A stretch of 64,000 nucleotides of DNA, taken from positions 21,210 to 85,209 of the forward strand of contig NZ_JAMPYG010000015.1 of the NCBI RefSeq assembly GCF_023700745.1. The letters run 5' to 3'. Below the pieces are notes generated by a model that had not been told where the DNA came from, ran no database searches, and worked only from the letters and a program-made list of their open reading frames with translations. The DNA is from Rhodoferax sp. (GTDB lineage: Bacteria; Pseudomonadota; Gammaproteobacteria; Burkholderiales; Burkholderiaceae_C). A program made the translations under genes and the position numbers. Position 1 is the stretch's first letter. The number at the start of each line of letters is the position of its first letter. Positions 48,393 to 56,764 of this stretch are shown here, in pieces.

Positions 48393-49023
48393 CGCAACCC
48401 CCAAGGCCGCGCCCATCCTGCAACTTGCGGGGGTGACGTATTGCTTGCCTGACCGCGTGCTGTTCGAAAACAGGTCTCTCGATATTCCGGCCGGGCTCAC
48501 CCTGGTTCGCGGGGGTGAAGGCAGCGGCAAAACCAGGACCTTGCTGCTTTTGGCAGGTCTTTCCCCACCTGTCGAGGGAACGCTCACGCTCAAGGGTGTG
48601 TCGTTGTCGACCGCCCATGCGGCTTATTGCCGGCAGGTTTTCAGGGTCGACCCTCGCGCCGATACGCATGACGCCATACCGGTGGGCCATTTTTTCAGTT
48701 CGCTGGAGGTGCTGTATCCCAATTTCAGTCCGACCGACCTGGCCGACCTGGTGGCAGGCTTTTCATTGCAGGCACAGCTGGACAAGTGCCTGTACATGCT
48801 CTCGACCGGCACCAGGCGCAAAGTGCTGCTGGCCGCCGCTTTGGCCAGCGGCGCAGCACTGACCCTGCTGGACGAACCTTTTGCCGCGCTGGACCGTCCC
48901 TCGGTCATGTTCCTGCATGCGGTGCTGACCGATGCGGCCCACCACCCCCACCGGGCTTTTGTCATTGCTGATCATGAAGCGCCAGAGGGTATCCCCTTGG
49001 CCGCGTGCATTGATTTGGCCTGA
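48385..49023 (+). CDS. orphan ABC-type ATPase with degenerate signature
   Basis: This protein of about 212 residues is a single ABC ATPase domain. It has Walker A (VRGGEGSGKTRTLLLL), a Q-loop region (YCRQVFRVDP) and Walker B with the catalytic Glu (ALTLLDEPFAALDRP). The signature LSGGQ is replaced by LSTGTRRK, and the H-loop reads IADHE. No membrane permease is nearby. It may not be a transporter subunit. The ATG at 48385 overlaps the VF530 stop by 8 bases, and GTG 48370 is an alternative. Confidence 0.72.
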   Translation: MRDATPKAAPILQLAGVTYCLPDRVLFENRSLDIPAGLTLVRGGEGSGKTRTLLLLAGLSPPVEGTLTLKGVSLSTAHAAYCRQVFRVDPRADTHDAIPVGHFFSSLEVLYPNFSPTDLADLVAGFSLQAQLDKCLYMLSTGTRRKVLLAAALASGAALTLLDEPFAALDRPSVMFLHAVLTDAAHHPHRAFVIADHEAPEGIPLAACIDLA

Positions 49024-49031
49024 AATACCGT

Positions 49032-49625
49032 TTAACCATAGCAACGTGTGAGTTCCAGAATCCTTCCCCGGCGCGCAAAAGACTGCCGCAGGCGTTGCGT
49101 CTCGGCTTTTTCCCGGCGCGTCAGCTCGCCGCCGCCCAGTCGCTCGCCCCAATAGCCATTGACCACCAGGGTCTTGATGTCTGCCTTGGCAATGTGTTTG
49201 AGCAGCCCAGCGGCAAAGCCTGCTTGCAAATACAGCGTGACATCGTTGATGAACAGGATGTCGCGCCTGCTGCCCGGGAGTTGCGCGAGCAGCGCTTCGA
49301 TGGCATGTGCATTGCGCACGGCTTTTGCCATCGCCTCAGCTTCTGAGGTGGAGCTCAGTCGCGGTGCATCGAGGTGTGTGCGCAGGTCGAGCACACCGCT
49401 GGCGGGCGGCGGCAGCAGGCTGCCACCGGCACCGACCAGGCCCCGTTCAAGTGCCAATGCCTCCGGAATATGCGGTGCCATATCGATGAGGGCGATGCGT
49501 GTTCCCAAACCCTGCTGGCACAGTTGGACCAGCCATTGGCGACAAAGCGTCGTTTTGCCGGTATTGACATCGCCCATGATGAACAGGTGCTTGCCCAGGC
49601 AATCCTCGTTTTGAAGTTCGCTCAT
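49032..49625 (-). CDS. unknown P-loop NTPase coupled to the TPP-controlled MFS gene
   Basis: This 197-residue protein has a Walker A motif FIMGDVNTGKTTLCRQWL near residue 14 and a hydrophobic strand IALIDMAPHIPEA that could be a Walker B-like Asp. Later strands are DILFINDVTLYL and IKTLVVNGYWGERLGGGELT. The general shape recalls SIMIBI-class or Clp1-type P-loop kinases, but I cannot assign a family. Its ATG shares one base with the stop of the upstream MFS gene (TGATG), so translation is coupled. It would therefore be under the same TPP riboswitch, suggesting a role in thiamine or pyrimidine-precursor handling. Confidence 0.75.
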   Translation of the reverse strand: MSELQNEDCLGKHLFIMGDVNTGKTTLCRQWLVQLCQQGLGTRIALIDMAPHIPEALALERGLVGAGGSLLPPPASGVLDLRTHLDAPRLSSTSEAEAMAKAVRNAHAIEALLAQLPGSRRDILFINDVTLYLQAGFAAGLLKHIAKADIKTLVVNGYWGERLGGGELTRREKAETQRLRQSFARRGRILELTRCYG

Positions 49626-50878
49626 CACTTGTCCGCCACACCTTCTTTGGGCTGGTAGGTCTCTGGCAGCAAGAACAGCATGACGGCGCCAGCGAGGTAG
49701 ATCACACAGGTTACGGCCAGACCCGTTTGCAGGCCATTCGTCTGACCGATCACGCCGATGGTAAAGGGGGCCATCATGGCGCCGATGCGGCCCATGTTCC
49801 AGCAAAAGCCCCCTGCGTAGGCGCGCAAGTGGGCGGGAAACAGTTCGGCGTAATACGCCCCCAGGATGCCGCCTGCGCCACACAGGGCAAAGCCAACGAC
49901 CGCACCCCACCAGAACAGAAACATCGGATGCTGAACAACGATGTAGATGGCGATGGAAATCGCACAGACGATAAAGGCGGTCATCATCGCGCGGCGACGC
50001 CCGATCTTGTCGGCAAGCAAACCGAAGAACTGAAACCCAAAGAACATGCCCACGTACATGACAAAGGAAAATCCGAGCATGGTCGTCATGCTCAACCCGC
50101 GCTCTTGGATCAGGAAGGTCGGAATCCAGAAAGCCGCACCCCAGTAACCTGCCAAATTCACGACGCTGATCAACGTGGCTGGCAGCGTGATACGGGCCAG
50201 TCCGCCAGAAAAAATGGCGCCAAAGCTAACGCCCGACTTTGCTGTTGGGCTGCTCCTGGGCGTCCTTTGACGGTCTGGCGGAATCAGGTGATGGACCAGC
50301 AAGGCGGCCGGAATCGACGCCGCACCCGCGACAAAAAGCCATTGCCATTGCACGGCCATCACCCAACGGCCTACCAGTGCGGCAACGATGGCACCTATGG
50401 CGAAGCTGCTGAACACAAACGAGACAGCGCGTCCGCGGTACTGGGGCGCCCAGTGGTCTGCGATCAGCGCAGCGCACGGCCCCCAAACGCCGCCGATGGC
50501 CAGCCCGGTCAAAAATCGCAGCGCCATCCACGGCAGCCAGCCATCGATGAAATAAACCGCACCCATGCCGACGCCCAACCAGCACAGTGCCAGCACGAGT
50601 GCGAAGCGGCGGCCGTAGTTTTCGGCAATCAGTCCGAAGAGGATGCTTCCGATCATGGCGCCCAGCATCGTCGCCGATCCAAGCAGTCCGCCCTCGGGCA
50701 AAGAAATTGCAAGCACCTTCAGCAGGACCGGCATGGCGATGGCCAGCACCATCAGGTCAAAACTATCGAAAAAATAGGTGATGAAGGTCGCCCATAAGAC
50801 TTTCCAGCGTTGCGGTGTCCCGCTGGATGGGCGATATCGATGGGTGAGGTCGGCAGTGTCACTGCGGTGTGTGGTCAT
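49625..50878 (-). CDS. MFS permease under TPP riboswitch, candidate thiamine-related uptake
   Basis: This 417-residue protein has 12 transmembrane helices and MFS signatures (LFGLIAENYGRRFALVLAL in loop 2-3, FGLLADKIGRRRAMM in loop 8-9). It looks like the sugar/aromatic-acid MFS branch. The TPP riboswitch 98 bp upstream on the same strand is the key context. It suggests import of thiamine, a phosphate ester, or the HMP or thiazole precursor. The ATG at 50878 is chosen over a TTG two codons upstream. Its stop overlaps the P-loop gene start by one base. Substrate is inferred from regulation only. Confidence 0.85.
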   Translation of the reverse strand: MTTHRSDTADLTHRYRPSSGTPQRWKVLWATFITYFFDSFDLMVLAIAMPVLLKVLAISLPEGGLLGSATMLGAMIGSILFGLIAENYGRRFALVLALCWLGVGMGAVYFIDGWLPWMALRFLTGLAIGGVWGPCAALIADHWAPQYRGRAVSFVFSSFAIGAIVAALVGRWVMAVQWQWLFVAGAASIPAALLVHHLIPPDRQRTPRSSPTAKSGVSFGAIFSGGLARITLPATLISVVNLAGYWGAAFWIPTFLIQERGLSMTTMLGFSFVMYVGMFFGFQFFGLLADKIGRRRAMMTAFIVCAISIAIYIVVQHPMFLFWWGAVVGFALCGAGGILGAYYAELFPAHLRAYAGGFCWNMGRIGAMMAPFTIGVIGQTNGLQTGLAVTCVIYLAGAVMLFLLPETYQPKEGVADK

Positions 50879-50975
50879 GACCAAGGCTGTCTCCAGAGTG
50901 GTGGAAGATGCCTGCAGGGGTTCCGGTATGTCTGCACAACACGTGACGTGTCAGTTCCGGAGCCAAATTGCGTTG

Positions 50976-51064
50976 TTCCCTACGCGGGAATGACCCCGAT
51001 CAGGTTCAGCGGGTTCCACGATGGTGGTCTCAGCCCCGACTTTCGTCTTGGGCACCCCGACAAG
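50976..51064 (-). promoter_or_regulatory. TPP riboswitch (THI element)
   Basis: On the minus strand the sequence shows the conserved blocks of the thiamine pyrophosphate riboswitch in order. They are a first stem block (TCGGGGTGCCC), GGGCTGAGA, then GAACCTGATC and the closing CGCGTAGGGAA. It lies between metH's N-terminal half and the MFS gene, which it precedes by about 98 bp. When TPP is abundant it should reduce expression of the MFS and P-loop genes. Confidence 0.95.
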
Positions 51065-51139
51065 CGAAATCATTGTAATACGTGATGGCGCAGTTTCCGG
51101 TTTGCCGCACCCTGCACCTGGTCACTTGGAACCCTGCCG

Positions 51140-52186
51140 CTAAGCTGTTTCTTTGTAAAAATAACCGCGCTGCAGGGGGCGACCGGCCAGAGGGGCCACG
51201 GCATCATGAATCGCGCCAATGTGGTCCGGCGTGGTGCCGCAGCAGCCGCCGACGATGTTGACCAGGCCTTCTGCCGCAAATTCGCCCAGCAGGCGGCTGG
51301 TGTCGGCCGGGGTTTCGTCAAAGCCGGTGTCGCTCATCGGGTTGGGCAGGCCGGCGTTGGGGTAGCAACTGATGAAGGTGTCGGGCGCAGCCTTGGCCAG
51401 CTCCTGAATATAGGGGCGCATCAGGGCGGCCCCCAGGGCGCAGTTCAGGCCCACCGCCAGCGGCCGGGCGTGGCGCACGCTGTGCCAGAACGCGGTCACG
51501 GTCTGGCCGCTCAGGATGCGACCCGAGGCGTCGGTCACGGTGCCGCTGATGATGATGGGCAGGCGCTCACCCGAGGCTTCAAAGTATTCGTCAATGGCAA
51601 ACAGCGCCGCCTTGGCGTTGAGGGTGTCAAAAATGGTTTCCACCAGCAGCGCGTCGGCACCGCCTTGCACCAGCGCTTCGACCTGCTCGTAATAGGCAGC
51701 GCGCAGCTGTTCAAACGTGACGTTGCGGGCGCCGGGGTCGTTGACGTCGGGGCTGATGCTGGCGGTTTTGGGCGTGGGTCCAAGGGCACCCAGCACGAAA
51801 CGCGGCTTGCCGGGGGTGGAGAACTTGTTGCAGGCGGCACGGGCCAGCCTGGCCGAGACCAGGTTCATCTCGAAGGCGAGGTCGGCCATGTCGTAGTCGG
51901 CCTGGGCCACGCTGGTGGCGCCAAAGGTGTTGGTTTCGATCAGGTCGGCACCGGCGGCGAGGTAGCGCTCGTGGATGTCGCGGATGACATCCGGGCGTGT
52001 CAGGCTCAAGAGTTCGTTGTTGCCTTTCACATCCTTGTGAAAGTCCTTGAAACGCTCGCCCCGGTACTGGGCTTCGTCGAGCTTGAAGCGCTGGATCATG
52101 GTGCCCATGGCGCCGTCAAGCACCATGATGCGGTGTTGCAATATCTCGGGCAACTGTTGTCCGCGGGTGTAAGAAGGTATGTTCAT
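51140..52186 (-). CDS. metH: methionine synthase, N-terminal homocysteine methyltransferase part
   Basis: This 348-residue protein is the first module of cobalamin-dependent methionine synthase. It has a barrel start ([20 protein letters not shown]), [17 protein letters not shown] and the zinc-binding cysteines in VGLNCALGA and [10 protein letters not shown]. It transfers the methyl group from methylcobalamin to homocysteine. The remaining domains are in the protein at 41603-44404, so the enzyme acts as two chains. It lies 63 bp after the small membrane peptide of the sulfur locus and has no SAH riboswitch of its own. The start ATG is the only one before the conserved region. Confidence 0.93.
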   Translation of the reverse strand: MNIPSYTRGQQLPEILQHRIMVLDGAMGTMIQRFKLDEAQYRGERFKDFHKDVKGNNELLSLTRPDVIRDIHERYLAAGADLIETNTFGATSVAQADYDMADLAFEMNLVSARLARAACNKFSTPGKPRFVLGALGPTPKTASISPDVNDPGARNVTFEQLRAAYYEQVEALVQGGADALLVETIFDTLNAKAALFAIDEYFEASGERLPIIISGTVTDASGRILSGQTVTAFWHSVRHARPLAVGLNCALGAALMRPYIQELAKAAPDTFISCYPNAGLPNPMSDTGFDETPADTSRLLGEFAAEGLVNIVGGCCGTTPDHIGAIHDAVAPLAGRPLQRGYFYKETA

Positions 52187-52249
52187 GGGGCTATTGTAGA
52201 AAGTGGGCCGTATCGAAGGCCCCGGCCCAAGGCAACGGCTGCCGCGCCG

Positions 52250-52417
52250 TCATTTGGCGATGGAACAGTGCCCGCCGCTGACGGCCTGGCCGGAGCCCGC
52301 CGCGATCAGGGGCGGCTCCTGGCGAAGGTTGATGGGGGGGGATGCTGTCCAGTCCCAGACCAGAAACGTGCCTAGCACCAGCCAGAATATCAGTTGCATG
52401 CGGAATTTTTGTGACAT
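52250..52417 (-). CDS. 55-residue membrane peptide of the sulfur locus
   Basis: This short gene encodes 55 residues beginning MSQKFRMQLIFWLVLGTFLV. It has one transmembrane helix (about 8-22) and a short Pro/Gly-rich tail ending GGHCSIAK with a single Cys. The ribosome binding site GGAGA lies 6 bases upstream of the ATG. It starts 12 bp after the YeeE gene, so it is co-transcribed. The Cys-containing periplasmic tail next to a thiosulfate-type transporter and a rhodanese suggests a role in handling sulfane sulfur, but this is inference. I recognise no family. Confidence 0.7.
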   Translation of the reverse strand: MSQKFRMQLIFWLVLGTFLVWDWTASPPINLRQEPPLIAAGSGQAVSGGHCSIAK

Positions 52418-52429
52418 GTGTCTTCTCCG

Positions 52430-53503
52430 TCAAAACTGATAATGGCGGCGCACACGGATGCCGACCAGGGTACCTGCAAAGGCCAGCGGCACCCAAATCC
52501 AGCCGTGCAGACTGCCGGTGGAAATGCCGCTGAGCATCGCGCCGATGTTGCAGCCAAAGGCCAGGCGCGAACTGTAGCCCATCACAAAACCGGCCAGCAG
52601 TCCCACCAGCCATTGCCGTCCCGTCAAGGCCTGGGCACTGGCTGGCGTGCTGGCAGAGACCCACAAGGCGCCACCGAGAATACCGATGTTTGTGATGGAT
52701 GTGACGTCCAGCAACACTGACTGCCCGAGTCGCTCGGCATTGCCGGCCTGGCTCCAGAACATATTCGCGCTGGGGTCGAATAGCCCCAAACTCACTGCTC
52801 CCTTTGCTGCCCATAAGCCAAATCCGTAGACGACGCCCCAGGGTTGCCCGGCGATGAGCAGGTTCAGCGTGGCCAGCAGGGTCAAGGCCGCGGCGCCCCA
52901 TAGCCAGCGCTTGTCCAACCAGGTGCGGCCCGTACCCACCCAGACCCGTACCAACAACAGCAGCAGCCCCAGCAGTCCCAGGGTGAACGCCAGAGCCGGC
53001 AGTGTGCCCAGTTCGGCTGGCAAACTGACGGGTTCGATTTGCCCCAGTGCCAGCCAGCGGTCGATGTGTGCAGAACCTAGAAAGCTGCCCAGCGTGAACA
53101 ACGGCAATATGGCCATATTCAGGGGCACACCCAGGCCCGCCTTGTAGAGCGTGCCGGAGCCGCAGCCATCGGCAATCTGCATGGTCAGGCCAAAAAAGAA
53201 CGCGCCTACCAGCAGACTGATGCTGGGTGGACCAAGTGCGGCATGCAGTTCGGGGAACTGCGCCAGCAGCGGTAGCGCCAACACGCTGGCGCCGGCCAGC
53301 AGCACAATCTGCCCGGTCACGCCCTGTGGGTTGCGCTGTTCAACCAGCAGTCGCCATCCGGTGGTGAAGCCAAAGCGGGCACTTGCCAGGGTCGCACCCA
53401 TGCCAGCGCCAACGAGCAGCAGCACGGCCTGCCGGATCGACACCTGCAAGGCCAGGAAAATGAAAAAGGCGGCCAGCAAGGCCGCCATGGAGAATCGTTT
53501 CAT
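52430..53503 (-). CDS. YeeE/YedE-family sulfur (thiosulfate-type) transporter
   Basis: This 357-residue protein has about 9-10 transmembrane helices and the two conserved Cys motifs of YeeE/TsuA: ADGCGSGTLYKAG and AFGCNIGAMLSGI. Each binds sulfur in the transport path. TsuA imports thiosulfate. The ATG at 53503 is chosen over a TTG two codons upstream. It follows the periplasmic rhodanese by 17 bp and precedes the small membrane peptide, so the three form a sulfur-uptake unit. Confidence 0.9.
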   Translation of the reverse strand: MKRFSMAALLAAFFIFLALQVSIRQAVLLLVGAGMGATLASARFGFTTGWRLLVEQRNPQGVTGQIVLLAGASVLALPLLAQFPELHAALGPPSISLLVGAFFFGLTMQIADGCGSGTLYKAGLGVPLNMAILPLFTLGSFLGSAHIDRWLALGQIEPVSLPAELGTLPALAFTLGLLGLLLLLVRVWVGTGRTWLDKRWLWGAAALTLLATLNLLIAGQPWGVVYGFGLWAAKGAVSLGLFDPSANMFWSQAGNAERLGQSVLLDVTSITNIGILGGALWVSASTPASAQALTGRQWLVGLLAGFVMGYSSRLAFGCNIGAMLSGISTGSLHGWIWVPLAFAGTLVGIRVRRHYQF

Positions 53504-53520
53504 GGACAAATACTGTTCGC

Positions 53521-54462
53521 TTAATTGAACGTTTTACCCGCCCACAATTTGGCATCAATGGCCAATTGCTCAATCCGGCCCGGCACGTTGTCCATTGGCA
53601 AGGCGTTGGCGTCCTGGGTCCAGTCCACCATGGATCCGGGATAGAGCTTGACGTTCTTTTGTCCCAGCACTTCGGACATGGCAAACCAATTGGTGGCTGC
53701 CCAATGCCCGGTGTTGCAGAACGACACCGTTTCCTGGGCCGGATTCAGCGGGCTGGACGCAGCAACCTGGCGTGCTTGATCGGTTGCTGCAAAGCTTGAT
53801 GTCCCCGGGGTGAACCATTTGCCATTGTCCAGGTGGACCGCTCCTTGCAGGGTGCCGGGCAATTTGGCGCTGGCATGGCGGGTTTGACCCAGGAAAAATG
53901 CGGCTGGGCGGGCATCAACCAGCGTCGCATCACCCGACTTGATGTGCTGGACCAGGTCTTCCTTGGTGGCGATCAGGGATGCATCAATCTTGGGTGAAAA
54001 ACTGCTGGCTGCAACCTTGACAGCTTGGGTGCCTTGCGGCAGCCCGGCTTGTGCCCAGGCTTTGACACCGCCGTTGAGAATCGACAATTCCTTCAATCCC
54101 AGAACCTTCAGGGTCCAGTAAACGCGGGCCGAACCACCAAAATCGGTGGTGTCAGCACCGCTTGACACCACCACGGCGTGGCTGGCAGGCGTCAGACCCA
54201 GGCTTTGCACCAAGGCGGTGAGTTTGGGTAGGGCCGGTAATTCGCCCGGGTTGTTGGCTGGGCCGCGCCACTGGCCATAAGGCGCGTTGACAGCGCCAGC
54301 TATATGTCCGGCAGCGTAAGACTGGGGGTCACGAATATCGATTACCCGAACTGTTGTGTCCTGCAGGCGGCTCTGAAGCTCGCTCGGGCTAAGCAAAGGT
54401 TGCGCTGCGCTGGCCGCGGCAGACAGCGTCAGGCTGGTGAGGAGGGCAAGAAATAGTTTCAT
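53521..54462 (-). CDS. periplasmic tandem rhodanese (sulfurtransferase)
   Basis: This 313-residue protein has a signal peptide (MKLFLALLTSLTLSAAASAA) and two rhodanese domains. The first (LSPSELQSRLQDTTVRVIDI) has no catalytic Cys. The second (YPGSMVDW region) carries the active loop FCNTGHWAATNW with Cys. It probably moves sulfane sulfur from thiosulfate or a thiol in the periplasm. The ATG at 54462 begins the signal peptide; the open frame extends upstream without signals. It is the first gene of the sulfur unit with the YeeE-type transporter. Confidence 0.88.
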   Translation of the reverse strand: MKLFLALLTSLTLSAAASAAQPLLSPSELQSRLQDTTVRVIDIRDPQSYAAGHIAGAVNAPYGQWRGPANNPGELPALPKLTALVQSLGLTPASHAVVVSSGADTTDFGGSARVYWTLKVLGLKELSILNGGVKAWAQAGLPQGTQAVKVAASSFSPKIDASLIATKEDLVQHIKSGDATLVDARPAAFFLGQTRHASAKLPGTLQGAVHLDNGKWFTPGTSSFAATDQARQVAASSPLNPAQETVSFCNTGHWAATNWFAMSEVLGQKNVKLYPGSMVDWTQDANALPMDNVPGRIEQLAIDAKLWAGKTFN

Positions 54463-54652
54463 CGCAATTTTGATGTAGGTTAAGTTGGATCGAATTATGG
54501 AGAATATCCATAAGCAATGGAAGTACACTTTTTCAATTTGCTTATTTCTATTTGGAATAAAAGACTGTCTTGTCTGTTGTCGTGACTTTGGCAATGTCAG
54601 GCCGTCCATCCTGAGGGTCGGCTGTCAATGCGGGACAATCGCCTGATTTGCC

Positions 54653-56572
54653 GTGATCCAAAATGGCAGCTTGCCTCGTATTTGCTGCCATCAACATACC
54701 GTCCATTCCTTGTCCATCGAATCCATTCTGCAAGAGGTTTTTGGCTACCCGAGCTTTCGTGGGCCGCAGCAAGACATCATCAGCCATGTGGTGGCCGGTG
54801 GTGACGCGCTGGTGCTGATGCCTACCGGCGGCGGCAAAAGTCTGTGCTACCAGATCCCGGCGATCGCGCGAAAGCAGGCCGGGCAGGGCGTTTCCATCGT
54901 GGTGTCGCCGCTGATTGCGCTGATGCACGACCAGGTGGGTGCATTGCACGAGGCCGGCGTCAATGCGGCTTTCCTGAACTCCACGCTGAGCAGCGAGGAG
55001 GCCTACCAGACCGAGCAGCGGCTGCTGCGCGGTGAAATTACATTGCTTTATGCGGCGCCCGAGCGGGTGACCACGCCGCGCTTTCTGGCGCAACTCGATA
55101 CGCTGTTCGAACGCGGCCAGCTGAGCCTGTTTGCCATTGACGAAGCGCATTGCGTGAGCCAGTGGGGCCACGATTTCCGCCCCGAGTACCGTGCGCTCAC
55201 CGTGCTGCACGAGCGTTATGCGGGGGTGCCGCGCATGGCGCTCACCGCCACCGCCGACGCGCTGACCCGTGCCGACATCGTGGAGCGTCTGCAGCTGGAA
55301 GCGGCGGCCCAATTCGTCAGCAGCTTTGACCGGCCCAATATCCGCTACACCATCGTGGAGAAAAAGGACGCCAGCACCCAGTTGTTGCGTTTTATCGAGC
55401 GCGAACATCCGGGCGAGGCCGGGGTGGTGTACTGCCAGTCGCGCAAGCGGGTCGAAGAGGTGGCGGCCCTGCTGGCGCAAACCGGCATCCATGCCTTGCC
55501 TTACCACGCCGGGCTCGACTACCGGGTGCGCCAGGCCAACCAGAACCAGTTTCTGCGCAGCGAAGGGGTGGTGATGGTGGCCACCATTGCCTTTGGCATG
55601 GGCATCGACAAGCCCGACGTGCGTTTTGTCGCGCACCTCGATATGCCGAAAAACATTGAAGGGTATTACCAGGAAACCGGCCGCGCCGGGCGCGATGGCA
55701 TGGCCGCCGATGCCTGGATGTGCTACGGCCTGCAGGACGTGGTCAACCAGCGTCGCATGATCGACGAAAGCCCGGCCGAAGAAGATTTCAAACAGGTCAT
55801 GCGCGGCAAGCTCGACGCCCTGCTGGGCTTGGCCGAGGCCACCGATTGCCGCCGTGTGCGCCTGCTGCGCTACTTTGGTGAGGAAAGCCGTGAATGCCAC
55901 AACTGCGACAACTGCCTGCAGCCGCCGGAGGTCTGGGACGCGACCGACGCCGCGCGCAAGCTGCTTTCCACCGTGTACCGGCTGCAGCAAACCAGTGGCG
56001 TTTCGTTCGGGGCCGGCCACACTCTGGACATCGTGCGCGGCAAACGGACCGAAAAAGTGGTGCAGCGCGGGCACGAAACTGTCAGCACCTTTGGTCTGGG
56101 CGCCGATTACAGCGAAAGCCAGTTGCGCGCCGTGATGCGCCAGTTGATTGCTGTCGGTGCCTTGCAGGTCTTCACCAGCGAGGGCTTCAGCACCCTGCAC
56201 CTCACGGAAGCGTCGCGCGCCGTGCTGCGCGGCGAAGTACCGGTGCGCCTGCGTGAATCCACCCACCAGCGCCCCGAAAAACGCAGCCGCAGCCGCACCG
56301 CGCCGGCGCCGGTGGCGGCCAACCTGGGCCAGGACGCCATGGTGCGTTTCATCAACCTCAAGTCCTGGCGCGCCGAGGTGGCGAAAGCGCACAACCTGCC
56401 CGCCTACGTGATTTTTCACGATGCCACACTGGCGGCGATTGCCGAGCGCGCGCCCCGGTCGCTGGCGGATCTGCAGCACATCAGCGGCCTGGGCACGCGC
56501 AAGCTGGAAGCCTATGGCGAGGCGGTGCTGGCGGTGATCACGGGTACCTCGCCAGCGCTGACCGCAGGGTAA
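54653..56572 (+). CDS. recQ: ATP-dependent DNA helicase RecQ
   Basis: This helicase of about 639 residues has the SF2 motifs in order: [48 protein letters not shown] and ETGRAGRDG. The RecQ zinc site (CHNCDNC), a winged-helix domain and a C-terminal HRDC domain ([16 protein letters not shown]) follow. It unwinds DNA in recombination and repair. No in-frame ATG precedes motif 0, so GTG 54653 is the likely start; a TTG near 54710 is an alternative. It stands alone between the sulfur locus and trpE. Confidence 0.95.
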   Translation: MIQNGSLPRICCHQHTVHSLSIESILQEVFGYPSFRGPQQDIISHVVAGGDALVLMPTGGGKSLCYQIPAIARKQAGQGVSIVVSPLIALMHDQVGALHEAGVNAAFLNSTLSSEEAYQTEQRLLRGEITLLYAAPERVTTPRFLAQLDTLFERGQLSLFAIDEAHCVSQWGHDFRPEYRALTVLHERYAGVPRMALTATADALTRADIVERLQLEAAAQFVSSFDRPNIRYTIVEKKDASTQLLRFIEREHPGEAGVVYCQSRKRVEEVAALLAQTGIHALPYHAGLDYRVRQANQNQFLRSEGVVMVATIAFGMGIDKPDVRFVAHLDMPKNIEGYYQETGRAGRDGMAADAWMCYGLQDVVNQRRMIDESPAEEDFKQVMRGKLDALLGLAEATDCRRVRLLRYFGEESRECHNCDNCLQPPEVWDATDAARKLLSTVYRLQQTSGVSFGAGHTLDIVRGKRTEKVVQRGHETVSTFGLGADYSESQLRAVMRQLIAVGALQVFTSEGFSTLHLTEASRAVLRGEVPVRLRESTHQRPEKRSRSRTAPAPVAANLGQDAMVRFINLKSWRAEVAKAHNLPAYVIFHDATLAAIAERAPRSLADLQHISGLGTRKLEAYGEAVLAVITGTSPALTAG

Positions 56573-56764
56573 AGCCGCATCTTTGCTACACTGTTTGCAT
56601 GTTCTTGCATCAAATTCAGATCACAGGTTGCAGCGACCGGGGAGCTTGGCCCTGGCGTACCTGCGCTGCGCCCCCAGCTTTGTCCTGACGCCCCTCATTG
56701 CATCATCTGCGGGGGTGTCGGCATGCTTCTTGACTGTTCAGCCCCTCCTTAGAAAGATGCTCCC

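Noticed and set aside
52187..52249. Riboswitch ahead of the metH N-terminal gene
   Set aside because: The 63-bp gap is too short, and none of the SAH, SAM or cobalamin riboswitch blocks can be found.
54548..56479. 643-codon open frame on the minus strand
   Set aside because: It is opposite recQ, which has all helicase motifs. The frame is a shadow of third-position GC bias.
56573..56764. Possible trp leader peptide (61-codon frame upstream of trpE)
   Set aside because: It contains no run of Trp codons, no terminator/antiterminator pair is visible, and it has no clear ribosome binding site.
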